Source of the DNA: Modestobacter sp. VKM Ac-2984
Lineage (GTDB): Bacteria; Actinomycetota; Actinomycetes; Mycobacteriales; Geodermatophilaceae
Direction: 5' to 3'
DNA: 64,000 nucleotides
Assembly (NCBI RefSeq): GCF_026967985.1
Contig: NZ_JAPVBJ010000001.1
Coordinates: 248,001 to 312,000 of the forward strand
This document shows positions 40,419-53,895 of this stretch, piece by piece. The notes below the pieces were generated by a model, which saw nothing but the letters and a program-made list of their open reading frames with translations, did no database searches and had not been told where the DNA came from. A program made the position numbers and the translations under genes. The stretch's first letter is position 1; the number at the start of each line of letters is the position of its first letter.

Positions 40419-42437
40419 GTGGAGACCGTCGTGACCGACCCCGTGGTCGGCCTCGTCCTCGAGGGGCGCTACCGCCTCGAGGAGCGTCTGGCACGTGGCG
40501 GCATGTCCACCGTCTACGCCGCCACCGACCTGCGCCTGCACCGCACCGTGGCCGTCAAGGTGATGGCCGAGCACCTGGCGCACGACCCCGCCTTCGTCGA
40601 TCGGTTCACCCGGGAGGCCCGGGCCACCGCGATGCTCAGCCACGTCAACGTGGTGTCGGTCAGCGACCAGGGCAGCGACCAGGGGCTGGTCTACCTGGTC
40701 ATGGAGCTGGTCCGCGGCCGCACGCTGCGCGACCTGCTGCAGGCCCGCGGCCGGCTGACCGTGGGCGAGGCGTTCGCCGTCCTGGAGCCGGTGCTGTCCG
40801 GGCTGACCGCGGCCCACCGGGCCGGGATCGCGCACCGCGACGTCAAGCCGGAGAACGTGCTCATCTCCACCGACGGCCAGGTCAAGGTCGCCGACTTCGG
40901 GCTCGCCCGCGCGGTGGCCGGCACCGGGCAGACCAGCCACACCGGCGGCGTGCTCATCGGCACGGTCGCCTACCTCTCCCCCGAGCAGCTCGAACGCGGC
41001 CGCAGCGACGCCCGCAGCGACGTCTACGCCGCCGGCGTGATGCTGTACGAGCTGCTCACCGGCCACCCCCCCTACGCCGGCGACACCCCGCTGGCGGTCG
41101 CGTACCAGCACGTGCACCACGACGTGCCGGTGCCCTCGGGCGAGGTGCCGACGGTGCCGTGGCAGGTCGACGAGCTGGTCACCCGGACCACCCGGCGCGA
41201 CCCGGCGGCCCGGCCGCTGGACGCCGGCGCCTTCCTGGCCGAGCTGACCGACCTGCGCGCCGACCTGGGCCTGGCCCGCGTCCCGGTGCCCACGGGCCTG
41301 CCCGCCGACAACCCGGCCACGCTCCGCCCGACCAACCGCCCGACCGCGCCCCGCCCCCGGCAGCCCAGCGCGCCGGGCGGGCGCGCCGGCGACCCGCGCA
41401 CCGAGGTGATCGGCGGCCCGGTGGACCGCGGCCGGGGCACCACGGTGCTGCCGGGCATGGGCTCGGGCGCGACCACCGCCGTGGGGGGCGCCCGCCCGGG
41501 CATCGGCCCGCGTCCGCCCGCCGTCCGCCCCGGGGTGCCCCCGCACATCCGCCGTCGCCGTGCCCAGCTGGGCATCGCGGTGGTGCTGCTGCTCGCGGTG
41601 ACCATCGGCGCGATCGGCTGGTGGCTGGGCGTCGGGCGCTGGACCGAGGTCCCCGACCTGCTCAACAAGGACCAGGACACCGCGGTCGGCCTGCTGCAGG
41701 AGGCCGGCCTGGACCCGGTGCTGACCGAGGAGCGGTTCAGCGAGACCGTCCCGCCCGGTGCGGTGATCGCCGCCGAGCCCGCCGCGGGCGAGGCGATCCG
41801 CGGCTCGGACGTGGAGATCGTCGTCTCCAAGGGGCCGGAGCGCTTCGCGGTCGACCCGGCGCTGGCCGGCCAGCCCGCCGAGGCCGTCCTCGCCCAGCTG
41901 CAGACCCAGTTCCCCGACCTGGCCTTCGCCACCGAGGAGGACTACAGCGACGACGTCGACTCGGGCAACGTGATCCGCTTCGACCCCGCGCCGGGCACGG
42001 AGCTCAAGCGCGGTGACACCGTCACCGTCGTGGTCTCCTCCGGCCGGGCGCCCGTCGCGGTGCCCAACGTCGTCGGTCAGAGGCCGGACGCCGCCGAGAG
42101 CAACCTCGAGCAGCTGGGCTTCACCGTCGAGCGGGCCACCGGTCGCAGCGCCGACGTCGCCACCGGCGCGGTCATGGCGGTCAGCCCCGGGCCCGGTGCG
42201 GGCGCGCAGCCCTACGGCAGCCCGGTGACGATCACGGTGTCCGAGGGCCTGCCCCAGGTGGCGGTCCCCGACGTCACCGGCAAGAGCCGCGAGGAGGCGA
42301 TCGCCACCCTCGAGGAGGCCGGCCTGGAGGCCGAGGTCACCCAGTTCTTCGGCAACCAGGTGCTGCGGCAGACCCCCGGGGCCGGCGAGGTCGTCGACCT
42401 GGGCTCGTCGGTCACCATCCTGGTGACGTTCGGGTGA
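40419..42437 (+). CDS. PknL-like Ser/Thr protein kinase with four PASTA domains
   Basis: 672 residues. Kinase domain: GGMSTVY loop, catalytic K47 (TVAVKVMAEHL), HRDVKPEN (D141), DFG (159-161), GTVAYLSPEQ. A Pro/Arg/Thr-rich linker (about 285-385) leads to one membrane helix (about 385-407, LGIAVVLLLAVTIGAIGWWL), then four PASTA repeats outside (about 408-473, 476-545, 547-612, 613-672). PASTA repeats bind peptidoglycan fragments or lipid II, so this is a cell-wall sensor kinase. Order next to an Rv2175c homologue identifies it as the PknL orthologue, although M. tuberculosis PknL lacks PASTA repeats, as I recall. The Rv2175c-like protein is the expected substrate. Confidence 0.92.
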   Translation: METVVTDPVVGLVLEGRYRLEERLARGGMSTVYAATDLRLHRTVAVKVMAEHLAHDPAFVDRFTREARATAMLSHVNVVSVSDQGSDQGLVYLVMELVRGRTLRDLLQARGRLTVGEAFAVLEPVLSGLTAAHRAGIAHRDVKPENVLISTDGQVKVADFGLARAVAGTGQTSHTGGVLIGTVAYLSPEQLERGRSDARSDVYAAGVMLYELLTGHPPYAGDTPLAVAYQHVHHDVPVPSGEVPTVPWQVDELVTRTTRRDPAARPLDAGAFLAELTDLRADLGLARVPVPTGLPADNPATLRPTNRPTAPRPRQPSAPGGRAGDPRTEVIGGPVDRGRGTTVLPGMGSGATTAVGGARPGIGPRPPAVRPGVPPHIRRRRAQLGIAVVLLLAVTIGAIGWWLGVGRWTEVPDLLNKDQDTAVGLLQEAGLDPVLTEERFSETVPPGAVIAAEPAAGEAIRGSDVEIVVSKGPERFAVDPALAGQPAEAVLAQLQTQFPDLAFATEEDYSDDVDSGNVIRFDPAPGTELKRGDTVTVVVSSGRAPVAVPNVVGQRPDAAESNLEQLGFTVERATGRSADVATGAVMAVSPGPGAGAQPYGSPVTITVSEGLPQVAVPDVTGKSREEAIATLEEAGLEAEVTQFFGNQVLRQTPGAGEVVDLGSSVTILVTFG

Positions 42438-42447
42438 CCTGCACCCC

Positions 42448-43332
42448 GTGACCCCCTCTCCTGCCGTGCTGCCCGCGATCGGGGCGCACATCCAGATCAA
42501 GGGCGGCCTGGCCAAGGGTGGGCTCGCCTACACCGACGCCGTCGGCGCCCGCGCCGTCCAGGTGTTCGTCGGGAACCCGCGCGGCTGGCGGCCCAGCGCC
42601 GGTGACCCGGTGCAGGACGCCGCGTTCACCGCCGGGTGCGCCGAGCGCGGGGTGCCCTCCTTTGTGCACACGCCGTTCCTGGTGAACGTCGGGTCCCCGA
42701 ACGAGGCGACGGTCGAGCAGTCGATCGCGACGATCCGGCACAACCTCGCCCGGGCCACCCAGCTCGGGTGCGCGGGGGTCGTGGTGCACGCCGGTTCAGC
42801 GGTCGACGCCGACCGGTACGAGGACGCGCTGGCCCAGCTGCACGAGCGGCTGCTGCCGGTGCTCGACGAGCTCCCCGAGGGCGCACCCCGGCTGCTGATC
42901 GAGCCGACCGCCGGCGGGGGCAGGTCCCTGGCGGCGACCGTCGAGGACCTGGGCCCCTACCTGGCCGCCCTGGACCACCACCCGGCCGTGGGCGTCTGCT
43001 TCGACACCTGCCACGCCTGGGCCGCCGGGCACGACCTCGCCACCCCGGGCGGGATGGCCGCCACCCTGGCGGCACTGGAGGCCACCGTCGGCCCGGGCCG
43101 GCTGGGGCTCGTGCACGCCAACGACTCCCTCGACGGCTGCGGCTCCACCCGCGACCGGCACACCACCATCGGGGCCGGCTCGATCGGTGCCGCGCCGTTC
43201 GCCGAGCTGCTCACCCACCCGGCGATGGCCGGGGTCCCGGTGGTCGTGGAGACCCCCAGCGCCGACGACGGCCACGCCAAGGACATCGCGCTGCTCTGTG
43301 CCCTGCGCGACGGCGTTCTCGTCCCCGGCTGA
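42448..43332 (+). CDS. nfo: Endonuclease IV-type AP endonuclease
   Basis: 294 residues, TIM-barrel metalloenzyme of base excision repair that cuts at abasic sites. Zn-ligand segments: AIGAHIQIKGG, VQVFVGNPRGW, PSFVHTPFLVNVGSPNE, GVVVHAGSAV, LLIEPTAGGG, VGVCFDTCHAWAAGHD, LVHANDSLDGCGSTRDRHTTIGAG and VVVETPSADD. All the His, Glu and Asp ligand blocks of endonuclease IV are present. GTG 42448 is 10 bp after the kinase stop, so read-through from the kinase gene is likely. Confidence 0.94.
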   Translation: MTPSPAVLPAIGAHIQIKGGLAKGGLAYTDAVGARAVQVFVGNPRGWRPSAGDPVQDAAFTAGCAERGVPSFVHTPFLVNVGSPNEATVEQSIATIRHNLARATQLGCAGVVVHAGSAVDADRYEDALAQLHERLLPVLDELPEGAPRLLIEPTAGGGRSLAATVEDLGPYLAALDHHPAVGVCFDTCHAWAAGHDLATPGGMAATLAALEATVGPGRLGLVHANDSLDGCGSTRDRHTTIGAGSIGAAPFAELLTHPAMAGVPVVVETPSADDGHAKDIALLCALRDGVLVPG

Positions 43333-43482
43333 CCCGCCTCTGCCGCGACTCGCCGAGTGGCAGGAAACGCCGGACGCAACCGATTCCACGGCCTGGCACC
43401 TTCCACTGGTACAACCCAACGGTTTCACTCTCCGTGTCGAACTCGCAGCTGATTGCGACGACCTGGACCGAGGAGAACCGCC

Positions 43483-44643
<1,161 letters not shown>

Positions 44644-44652
44644 GCCGCGGTC

Positions 44653-44686
44653 GGCCGGGTCGTCCGCTCGCGCGGGCGACCCGGCC
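44653..44686. terminator. Bidirectional hairpin between protease and gntP genes
   Basis: Perfect 10-bp arms GGCCGGGTCG (44653-44662) and CGACCCGGCC (44677-44686) with an inner CCGC/GCGG pair in the loop, between convergent stops. Confidence 0.8.
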
Positions 44687-44701
44687 GGCCACGATCGGGC
44701 G

Positions 44702-46210
44702 CTAGACGACCAGGCTCAGCGCCCAGGCGATGGCGAAACCGACCACCCCGATCAGCGTCTCCATCACCGTCCAGGTCTTCAGGGTCGTCTTCACGTCCAT
44801 CTCCAGGAACCGGCCGACCAGCCAGAACCCGGAGTCGTTGACGTGCGAGAGCACGGTGGCCCCACAGGCGATCGCGATGACCACCAGCGCGGTGTCCAGC
44901 CGGGACAGGTCGTTCTCCGCGACGGCCGGGGCGATCAGTGCGGCGGTGGTCAGCAGCGCCACCGTCGCCGACCCCTGGGCGACCCGCAGGCAGGTCGCGA
45001 TCACGAAGGCCGCGACGATCACCGGCAGGCCGATCGACTCCAGGCTCTCGGCCAGCGCGGTGCCGATGCCGCTGGCGCGCAGCACCCCGCCGAACATGCC
45101 GCCGGCACCGGTGATCAGGATGATCGCCGCGACCGGACCGATCGAGGAGTTGAGCAGGTCCTCGGTCTCCGAGCGCGAGAACCGCTCGCGGCTGAGCACC
45201 GTGGCGGCAACCAGGAGCGTGATCAGCAGCGCCACCGGCGTCTGGCCGAGCAGGGTCACCCAGTCCAGCCAGCCGGCCTCGCCGTCGACCGCGCCGGCCG
45301 TGGCCAGGGTGTTGAAGCCGGTGTTGAGCAGGATGAGCACCAGCGGCAGGAGCAGCAGGGCCAGCACGGTGCTGAACTTCGGCGGTCCGGTCCGGGTGGC
45401 CGTCGACGTCGCCGTCCCGGCGGTCACGGTGGCGCCGCCACCCGTGCCGCCCGTGCCGCCCGTGCCGCCCGTGACGCCACCGTCCGGGCCGGCCGCGTCG
45501 TCGACGTCGGTGTCGACCCGGGGGTCGTCGGCCTCGGACTTGCGGCCGGCCATGGTGGAGGGGATCGGCACCATGACCTGCCGGCCGATCCACTTGCTGA
45601 ACAGATAGCAGGAGATGAACCAGGTGGGCAGGCCGATGACCAGGCCGACGACGACCAGGAGCCCGATGTCGGCGCCCAGGATGTCACCGGCGCCGACCGG
45701 CCCGGGGTGCGGCGGCACGAAGGCGTGCATGACCGCGAAGGCCCCCGCCGAGGGCAGTGCGTAGAGCAGCACCGACCCACCGAACTTGCGGGCGACGCTG
45801 AAGATGATCGGCAGGAAGACGACGAAGCCGGCGTCGAAGAAGATCGGGAAACCGAACAGCAGGGACGCGACCCCCAGCGCGAGGGGGGCCCGCTTCTCGC
45901 CGAACCGGTTGATCAACGAGTCCGCCAGCACGGTGGCGCCGCCGGTGACCTCGAGCAGCTTGCCGATCATCGCGCCCAGCCCGACGAGCAGCGCGACGGC
46001 GGCCAGCGTCGAGCCGAACCCGGCCAGCAGCGTGTCGATGACGTCCCCGATGGGGATGCCGGTGGCCAGCGCGGTCAGCAGGCTGACCAGCACCAGCGCC
46101 ACGAAGGCGTGCACCTTGAACTTCATGATCAGGACGAGCAGCACGGCGACGGCACCCACGGCGATCAGCAACAGCGGCGTGGTGCCCAGGGCGGGTTCGA
46201 CTTCTGGCAC
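44702..46210 (-). CDS. GntP-family gluconate/proton symporter
   Basis: 502 residues, about 12-14 membrane helices, GntP/gluconate transporter family. Typical blocks: GFGSTLAAVALLVGLGAMIGKLLEVTGGA, GFPIFFDAGFVVFLPIIF, AVMHAFVPPHPGPVGAGDILGAD and SHVNDSGFWLVGRFLEMDVK. A central cytoplasmic loop holds a low-complexity GGTGGTGGTGG stretch and Thr-Ala-rich segment, an insertion relative to the compact family form. The gene ends in TAG. No gluconate catabolic gene is adjacent, so the substrate could be gluconate or another hydroxy acid. Confidence 0.92.
   Translation of the reverse strand: MPEVEPALGTTPLLLIAVGAVAVLLVLIMKFKVHAFVALVLVSLLTALATGIPIGDVIDTLLAGFGSTLAAVALLVGLGAMIGKLLEVTGGATVLADSLINRFGEKRAPLALGVASLLFGFPIFFDAGFVVFLPIIFSVARKFGGSVLLYALPSAGAFAVMHAFVPPHPGPVGAGDILGADIGLLVVVGLVIGLPTWFISCYLFSKWIGRQVMVPIPSTMAGRKSEADDPRVDTDVDDAAGPDGGVTGGTGGTGGTGGGATVTAGTATSTATRTGPPKFSTVLALLLLPLVLILLNTGFNTLATAGAVDGEAGWLDWVTLLGQTPVALLITLLVAATVLSRERFSRSETEDLLNSSIGPVAAIILITGAGGMFGGVLRASGIGTALAESLESIGLPVIVAAFVIATCLRVAQGSATVALLTTAALIAPAVAENDLSRLDTALVVIAIACGATVLSHVNDSGFWLVGRFLEMDVKTTLKTWTVMETLIGVVGFAIAWALSLVV
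45441..45476 (-). repeat. 9-bp coding repeat in the gntP loop
   Basis: Unit CCCGTGCCG in three perfect copies (45441-45467) and one near copy (45468-45476). It encodes Gly-Gly-Thr units in a cytoplasmic loop between transporter halves, where length change should be tolerated. Confidence 0.85.
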
Positions 46211-46527
46211 GGGGGACCTCTTCGAGTCGAAGGCGACGCGGACTCGACCGCGGGCGCGGACGAGGACACCACTCTGGCAGTGGTGATCACCTGCGCGCGA
46301 GTGCTCGCCGGGTGTCGGACGGGTCCGGCTGCGGCATCATCGGCCGGGCGGCCGGTGGCGCCGCGATCCGGGTAGGTGGGGGATGTCCCGAGCCGGGCGA
46401 CGGCTGCGCCGGGCGGTGAACCCCGTCTCGACCGGCTTCTCGACGTGGTGGTGTCACAGCGCGCTGCGCCGTGCGGTGCTCCGCCGCCAGGAGCGCCGCC
46501 AGGGGCGCCGCTGACCCCGTCGCCGGC
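46211..46527. other. Region upstream of gntP with overlapping palindromes
   Basis: 317 bp without a gene. It contains CCACT-CTGGC-AGTGG (46269-46283) overlapping the perfect palindrome GGTGATCACC (46282-46291), 60-80 bp upstream of the gntP start. These are candidate operator sites for a local repressor; no regulator gene is adjacent. The rest, towards the aldolase stop, shows nothing I can name. Confidence 0.5.
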
Positions 46528-47579
46528 TCAGCCTGCGAGGTCGCCGATCACCTGGGTGAGCACCTTGGCGGCCCGCTCCACGCCGTCCCGGTCGACGTCC
46601 AGGTGGGTGACCAGCCGGACCCGCCGGGCGCTGACCTGGCCGACCAGCACCCCCTGGGCCTTGGCCGCCTCGGCCACGGCCGGGGCGGGGACGTCGTCGA
46701 CGACCACCATGTTGGTCTCCACCGTCGCCGGGTCGACGCCGAGGCGCTCGGCGAGCAGGCGGGCGTGCTCGTGGTCGGTGGCCAGCCGGTCGAGGTGGTG
46801 GTCCAGCGCGTAGGAGGCAGCCGCGGCGAGGACCCCGACCTGGCGCATCCCGCCGCCGAGCCGCTTGCGCCACAGCCGGGCCGCGGCGATCCGCTCGGCG
46901 CTGGCGACCAGCACCGACCCGACCGGTGCGCCGAGCCCCTTGGACAGGCACACCGACGCGGTGTCGGCCAGCCGCCCGTAGGTGGCCAGCGGGACGCCGG
47001 AGGCCACGGAGGCGTTGAAGACCCGGGCGCCGTCGAGGTGCACGTTGACCCTGGCGGTGCGGGACCAGGCGAACAGCCGCTCCAGCTCGGCGAGCGGCTG
47101 CACCAACCCGCCGCCGCGGTTGTGGGTGTTCTCCACGGCGATCGCGGCCGTCGCGGTGAGGTGCCAGTCCCCGTGCGGGCGCACCTGGGCGATCAGCTGG
47201 TCGGCCGACAGCCGGCCCCCCTCGGAGACGACGGTGCGGGAGGAGAGCCCGAACAGCGCCGCCGCGGCACCCATCTCGTAGGTGAGGACGTGCGCGTCGG
47301 CGTCCCCGAGCACTTCCTGGCCGGGCTCGCAGACCAGCCGCAAGCCGATCTGGTTGCCCATCGTCCCGGACGGCACGAACAACGCGGCCTCGTGGCCGAA
47401 CAGCTCGGCGACCCGGGCCTCCAACGCGTTGACCGTCGGGTCCTCGCGGTAGACGTCGTCGCCCACCTCCGCCTCGGCCATCGCCCGGCGCATCGCCGGG
47501 GTCGGCCGGGTCAGCGTGTCCGAGCGCAGGTCCACGACGTCCCCGCGGGTGGCCGGGCCGTCGGTGTCGATGCCGTACA

Positions 47580-47580
<1 letters not shown>
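46528..47580 (-). CDS. Low-specificity L-threonine aldolase
   Basis: 350 residues, PLP fold type I enzyme that splits L-threonine or allo-threonine into glycine and acetaldehyde. [20 protein letters not shown] is the family N-terminus; [28 protein letters not shown] and [16 protein letters not shown] follow, and the PLP lysine lies in [19 protein letters not shown] 47580 overlaps the aroG stop (ATGA), so it is translated together with DAHP synthase, although the two pathways are not obviously connected. Longer in-frame starts overlap aroG and are rejected. Confidence 0.9.
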
Positions 47581-51193
<3,613 letters not shown>

Positions 51194-51201
51194 CGGACCC
51201 C

Positions 51202-51234
51202 GGGCCGCCGGCGGTGACCTGCCGCCGGCGGCCC
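51202..51234. terminator. Hairpin between chemoreceptor and membrane protein genes
   Basis: Perfect 13-bp arms GGGCCGCCGGCGG (51202-51214) and complement (51222-51234) with a 7-nt loop, 8 bp after the chemoreceptor stop and touching the convergent stop codon. Confidence 0.88.
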
Positions 51235-51882
51235 TCAGCCCGCCGGGCCCCGCTCCCGGCGCAGGTGCGGACCGGGGTCGGCCGGTCCGCCGTCCTCCAG
51301 CCACTGCGCCATGGCGGCCGGGTCCCGGCGGACGAGCTCGTCCAGGATGAGACCGCGGACCCGCACGAGGGCGGCCCGCTCCTGCGGGTCCGTCGTCGCC
51401 TGCAGGGGTGGGTCCGTGGCCCGCCACTCCCGGATGAGCGCCTCCGTGGGCAGCACGCCGACGAAGTCGCGCAGCGCCGCCACCCGCCGCGGGTCCGACA
51501 CCGTGAGCGGCGCGGCGTCCCAGTCGGCGATCCACATCCCGGCCACGGTCGCGGCCAGCAGGATCATGCCGATCACCAGCCAGGCACCCGAGGGCCCCAG
51601 CAGTGCCACACCGCTGGAGAAGGGCACGGTCAGGGCTGCCGCGGCGAAGGCCCCCAGCACGGCCCGCCGCGCGCGTGGGTGCGCCGGGAACCCCGGGTTG
51701 ACCAGGCCGGCGACGACGGCGGCGAAGGCACCGACCAGCGGCGCCAGCAGCAGCATCCGCGGGACGGGCGTCACCACGGCTCCGGGCAGGGCGATCCCCA
51801 CGTACAGGACGGCCAGCAGCAGTCGCAGCGCCCGGGCGACCCGGGTCCAGGTGGCGTCGCTGTCTCCGGGGTGCGCGGACAC
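51235..51882 (-). CDS. Four-helix membrane protein, function unknown
   Basis: 215 residues. Helices: RLLLAVLYVGIALPGAVVTP, LLLAPLVGAFAAVVAGLV, AVLGAFAAAALTVPFSSGVA and WLVIGMILLAATVAGMWIAD. A cytoplasmic C-terminal third (PRRVAALRDFVGVLPTEAL, ALVRVRGLILDELVRRDPAA) is helical and polar. GAGGAGG lies 6 bp upstream of GTG 51882. No family recognised. It stands alone between two terminator hairpins. Confidence 0.78.
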   Translation of the reverse strand: MSAHPGDSDATWTRVARALRLLLAVLYVGIALPGAVVTPVPRMLLLAPLVGAFAAVVAGLVNPGFPAHPRARRAVLGAFAAAALTVPFSSGVALLGPSGAWLVIGMILLAATVAGMWIADWDAAPLTVSDPRRVAALRDFVGVLPTEALIREWRATDPPLQATTDPQERAALVRVRGLILDELVRRDPAAMAQWLEDGGPADPGPHLRRERGPAG

Positions 51883-51995
51883 GGCAGCCTCCTCGGGCCA
51901 CGGGCGAGGTCGGCCTCGGCCCTCGCCACCTGCTGACGATGGCCCGTCCTCCGGGGGGTCGCACCGGCTGGACCGGGCACCGTACCGCCACCCCC

Positions 51996-52016
51996 GGTTG
52001 CCGGTTCCCGGCAACC
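51996..52016. terminator. Hairpin downstream of PucR-type regulator
   Basis: 9-bp arms GGTTGCCGG (51996-52004) and CCGGCAACC (52008-52016) with loop TTC, 19 bp past the regulator stop on the minus strand. Confidence 0.75.
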
Positions 52017-52034
52017 AGGGACCCGCCGGCACCC

Positions 52035-53246
52035 TCAGTCGGCGACCAGCCGGCGTCGGGGCCAGCCGAGCAGCCGGGCCCCGGTCACGGCGACCAGCAG
52101 CGGCAGGTGGTCGGCCGGGTCGGTGGCGTCGTGTCCGGTGAGCGTGTGCACCCGTTCGATCCGGTAGCTCACCGCCCGCACGCTCAGGTGCAGGTCCCGG
52201 GCGGTGGCCGCGGTGTTCCCGCCGGTGGCGAAGTAGGCAGCCAGCGTGCGCACCAGCGGCTCTGCCCCACCGCGGGCGCCGACCAGGGGGCCGAGCACGG
52301 TCTGCACCAGGTCTGCCATGGCCGCCTCGTCGCGCAGCAGCACCCGGTAGACCAGCAGGTCGCGCGCGTGGACGACGGGCTGCGGCAGGTCCAGCCGGGC
52401 CGCGAGGTCCAGCGCGTCGAGTGCCTCCCGGTAGGAGTGCAGCACCCCGCGCGGACCGGCGTGCGGACGCCCGACCCCCACCCGCCACGAGGACCGGTGG
52501 GTCAGCCGCGCGACGGCCCGGCCGACCACCTCGGCCAGCTCCGGTGGGTCCAAGGCGTCGGCGCCCCTGCCGTCGTCGGCCGGCGAGGAGAGCATGCACA
52601 CCACCCGCCCGTCCTTGGCGGCGACGAGCAGACCCCGCCCGGCGGCGCGGGCCCGGACCGCCGCCTCGACCGCACCGGCCACGTGCATGCCCGAGTCGAT
52701 CGGTCGGTCGATCCCGGCCACGAGGACCACGTGGGTCGCGGTGAGCGACAGGCCGAACGGCTCGGCCCGCTCGACCAGCGACCCGACGTCGGACCCCCCG
52801 CTGAAGAGATCGTCGACGAACTCACGCCGGTAGGCCTCCTCCCGGCGCACCACCTCGTGCTGGGCGTCGAGGTAGCCACTGGCCAGGGCGGCCAACGCGG
52901 TGTCCGCAGCGCGCCAGACGGACTCGCCGATGCCGACCAGCTCCGTCGGCCGGACCGGCCGCGACCGCACCTGCCCCAGCAGCGCGGGCAACTCGGGCCA
53001 CAGCCGCCGGGACGCCGTCATGTAGAGGTCGACCAGCGCCGGCAACGACACCCCGGCCCGCGCTGCCTCCCCGCCCAGCCGGCAGCAGGACTCCTCCTCG
53101 GCGGCGCTGAGCCGGCGACCGGTCCGCGCCACGGCCAGGACCGCCGGCAGGTAGCCGTCCAGCAGCCCCGCCGGCGCACCGTGCTCGCCGGCGGCCGCGC
53201 GGGCGAGCCGGGCCAGCGCCTCGTCCGGCGTCGCTGCTGCCTCCAC
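52035..53246 (-). CDS. PucR/CdaR-type transcriptional regulator
   Basis: 403 residues. The C-terminal PucR-type HTH reads LAAYFATGGNTAATARDLHLSVRAVSYRIERVHTLTG. A GGDEF-like CdaR middle domain (WRVGVGRPHAGPRGVLHSYREALDALDLA) precedes it, and an N-terminal helical domain of the RsbRD-like kind (LVDLYMTASRRLWPELPALLG, EEAYRREFVDDLFSGG) occupies the first 160 residues. Such regulators often control adjacent catabolic genes in response to a small ligand, but no obvious target operon is next to it. The GTG start at 53246 is the only one consistent with the N-terminal domain. Confidence 0.88.
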   Translation of the reverse strand: MEAAATPDEALARLARAAAGEHGAPAGLLDGYLPAVLAVARTGRRLSAAEEESCCRLGGEAARAGVSLPALVDLYMTASRRLWPELPALLGQVRSRPVRPTELVGIGESVWRAADTALAALASGYLDAQHEVVRREEAYRREFVDDLFSGGSDVGSLVERAEPFGLSLTATHVVLVAGIDRPIDSGMHVAGAVEAAVRARAAGRGLLVAAKDGRVVCMLSSPADDGRGADALDPPELAEVVGRAVARLTHRSSWRVGVGRPHAGPRGVLHSYREALDALDLAARLDLPQPVVHARDLLVYRVLLRDEAAMADLVQTVLGPLVGARGGAEPLVRTLAAYFATGGNTAATARDLHLSVRAVSYRIERVHTLTGHDATDPADHLPLLVAVTGARLLGWPRRRLVAD

Positions 53247-53273
53247 CCGGACCAGTGTCGCGCCCCGAGCAGG

Positions 53274-53786
53274 TCAGCGGGCCGCTCCGAGACCTCCGGC
53301 CGCCTCGATCACCTGCCAGCGGGTCAGGTTGTACCGGGCGTCCACCAGCGCGTCGTGCGTCCCTGCCGGCTTGGGCGGGAGAGCAGGCCGGCCGGCGTCG
53401 TCCCAGCGCTGGCGCAGCTCGCGGGTGAACCGCGGGATCGGTCGCGGCAACGCCGGCATGGCGCCCCAGAGCTGGGCCAGCGCGACGTGGTCGTAGGCGG
53501 CGAACCAGGCCCACAGCTCGATCTCCTCACCGGGGGCGGTGAGGAAGGACAGCAGGTCCTCCCGGATCCGCTCCCGGCTGCGCCACGCCTTGTCCGCCGG
53601 GGAGGGCAGCTGGTCGAGGACGTTGCGGCGCACCCACGGGATCGCCTTCCCCGGGTCGAACTCGGTGCTGACGGCGTAGAACTCCCGGCCGGTCTCGTCG
53701 ACCACGCCGATCGACACCAGGTCGATGGTGGTGCCGTCCTCGATGAACTCGGTGTCGTAGAAGTACCGCCGCACGCTCACCGGCAC
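53274..53786 (-). CDS. Rv2179c-like 3'-5' exoribonuclease (DEDDh)
   Basis: 170 residues. RRYFYDTEFIEDGTTIDLVSIGVVD carries the first catalytic pair (D-T-E), WAWFAAYDHVALAQLWG the central Asp, and GTHDALVDARYNLTRW the His-x4-Asp. This is the compact RNase T-like family of M. tuberculosis Rv2179c, a dimeric 3'-5' exoribonuclease. GTG 53786 is used; GTG 53780 is equally possible. It lies downstream of the acyltransferase, as Rv2179c does relative to Rv2182c (from memory). Confidence 0.9.
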   Translation of the reverse strand: MPVSVRRYFYDTEFIEDGTTIDLVSIGVVDETGREFYAVSTEFDPGKAIPWVRRNVLDQLPSPADKAWRSRERIREDLLSFLTAPGEEIELWAWFAAYDHVALAQLWGAMPALPRPIPRFTRELRQRWDDAGRPALPPKPAGTHDALVDARYNLTRWQVIEAAGGLGAAR

Positions 53787-53895
53787 ACCGTAGGCGGTGG
53801 CCGATCACGACCACCCCGGGCTCCTGGCGGTCACCGGGCGGCGATGACGACCCTCAGCCCGTGCTGATCGCCCGGCCGCGGGTCGGGTCGGGGGC

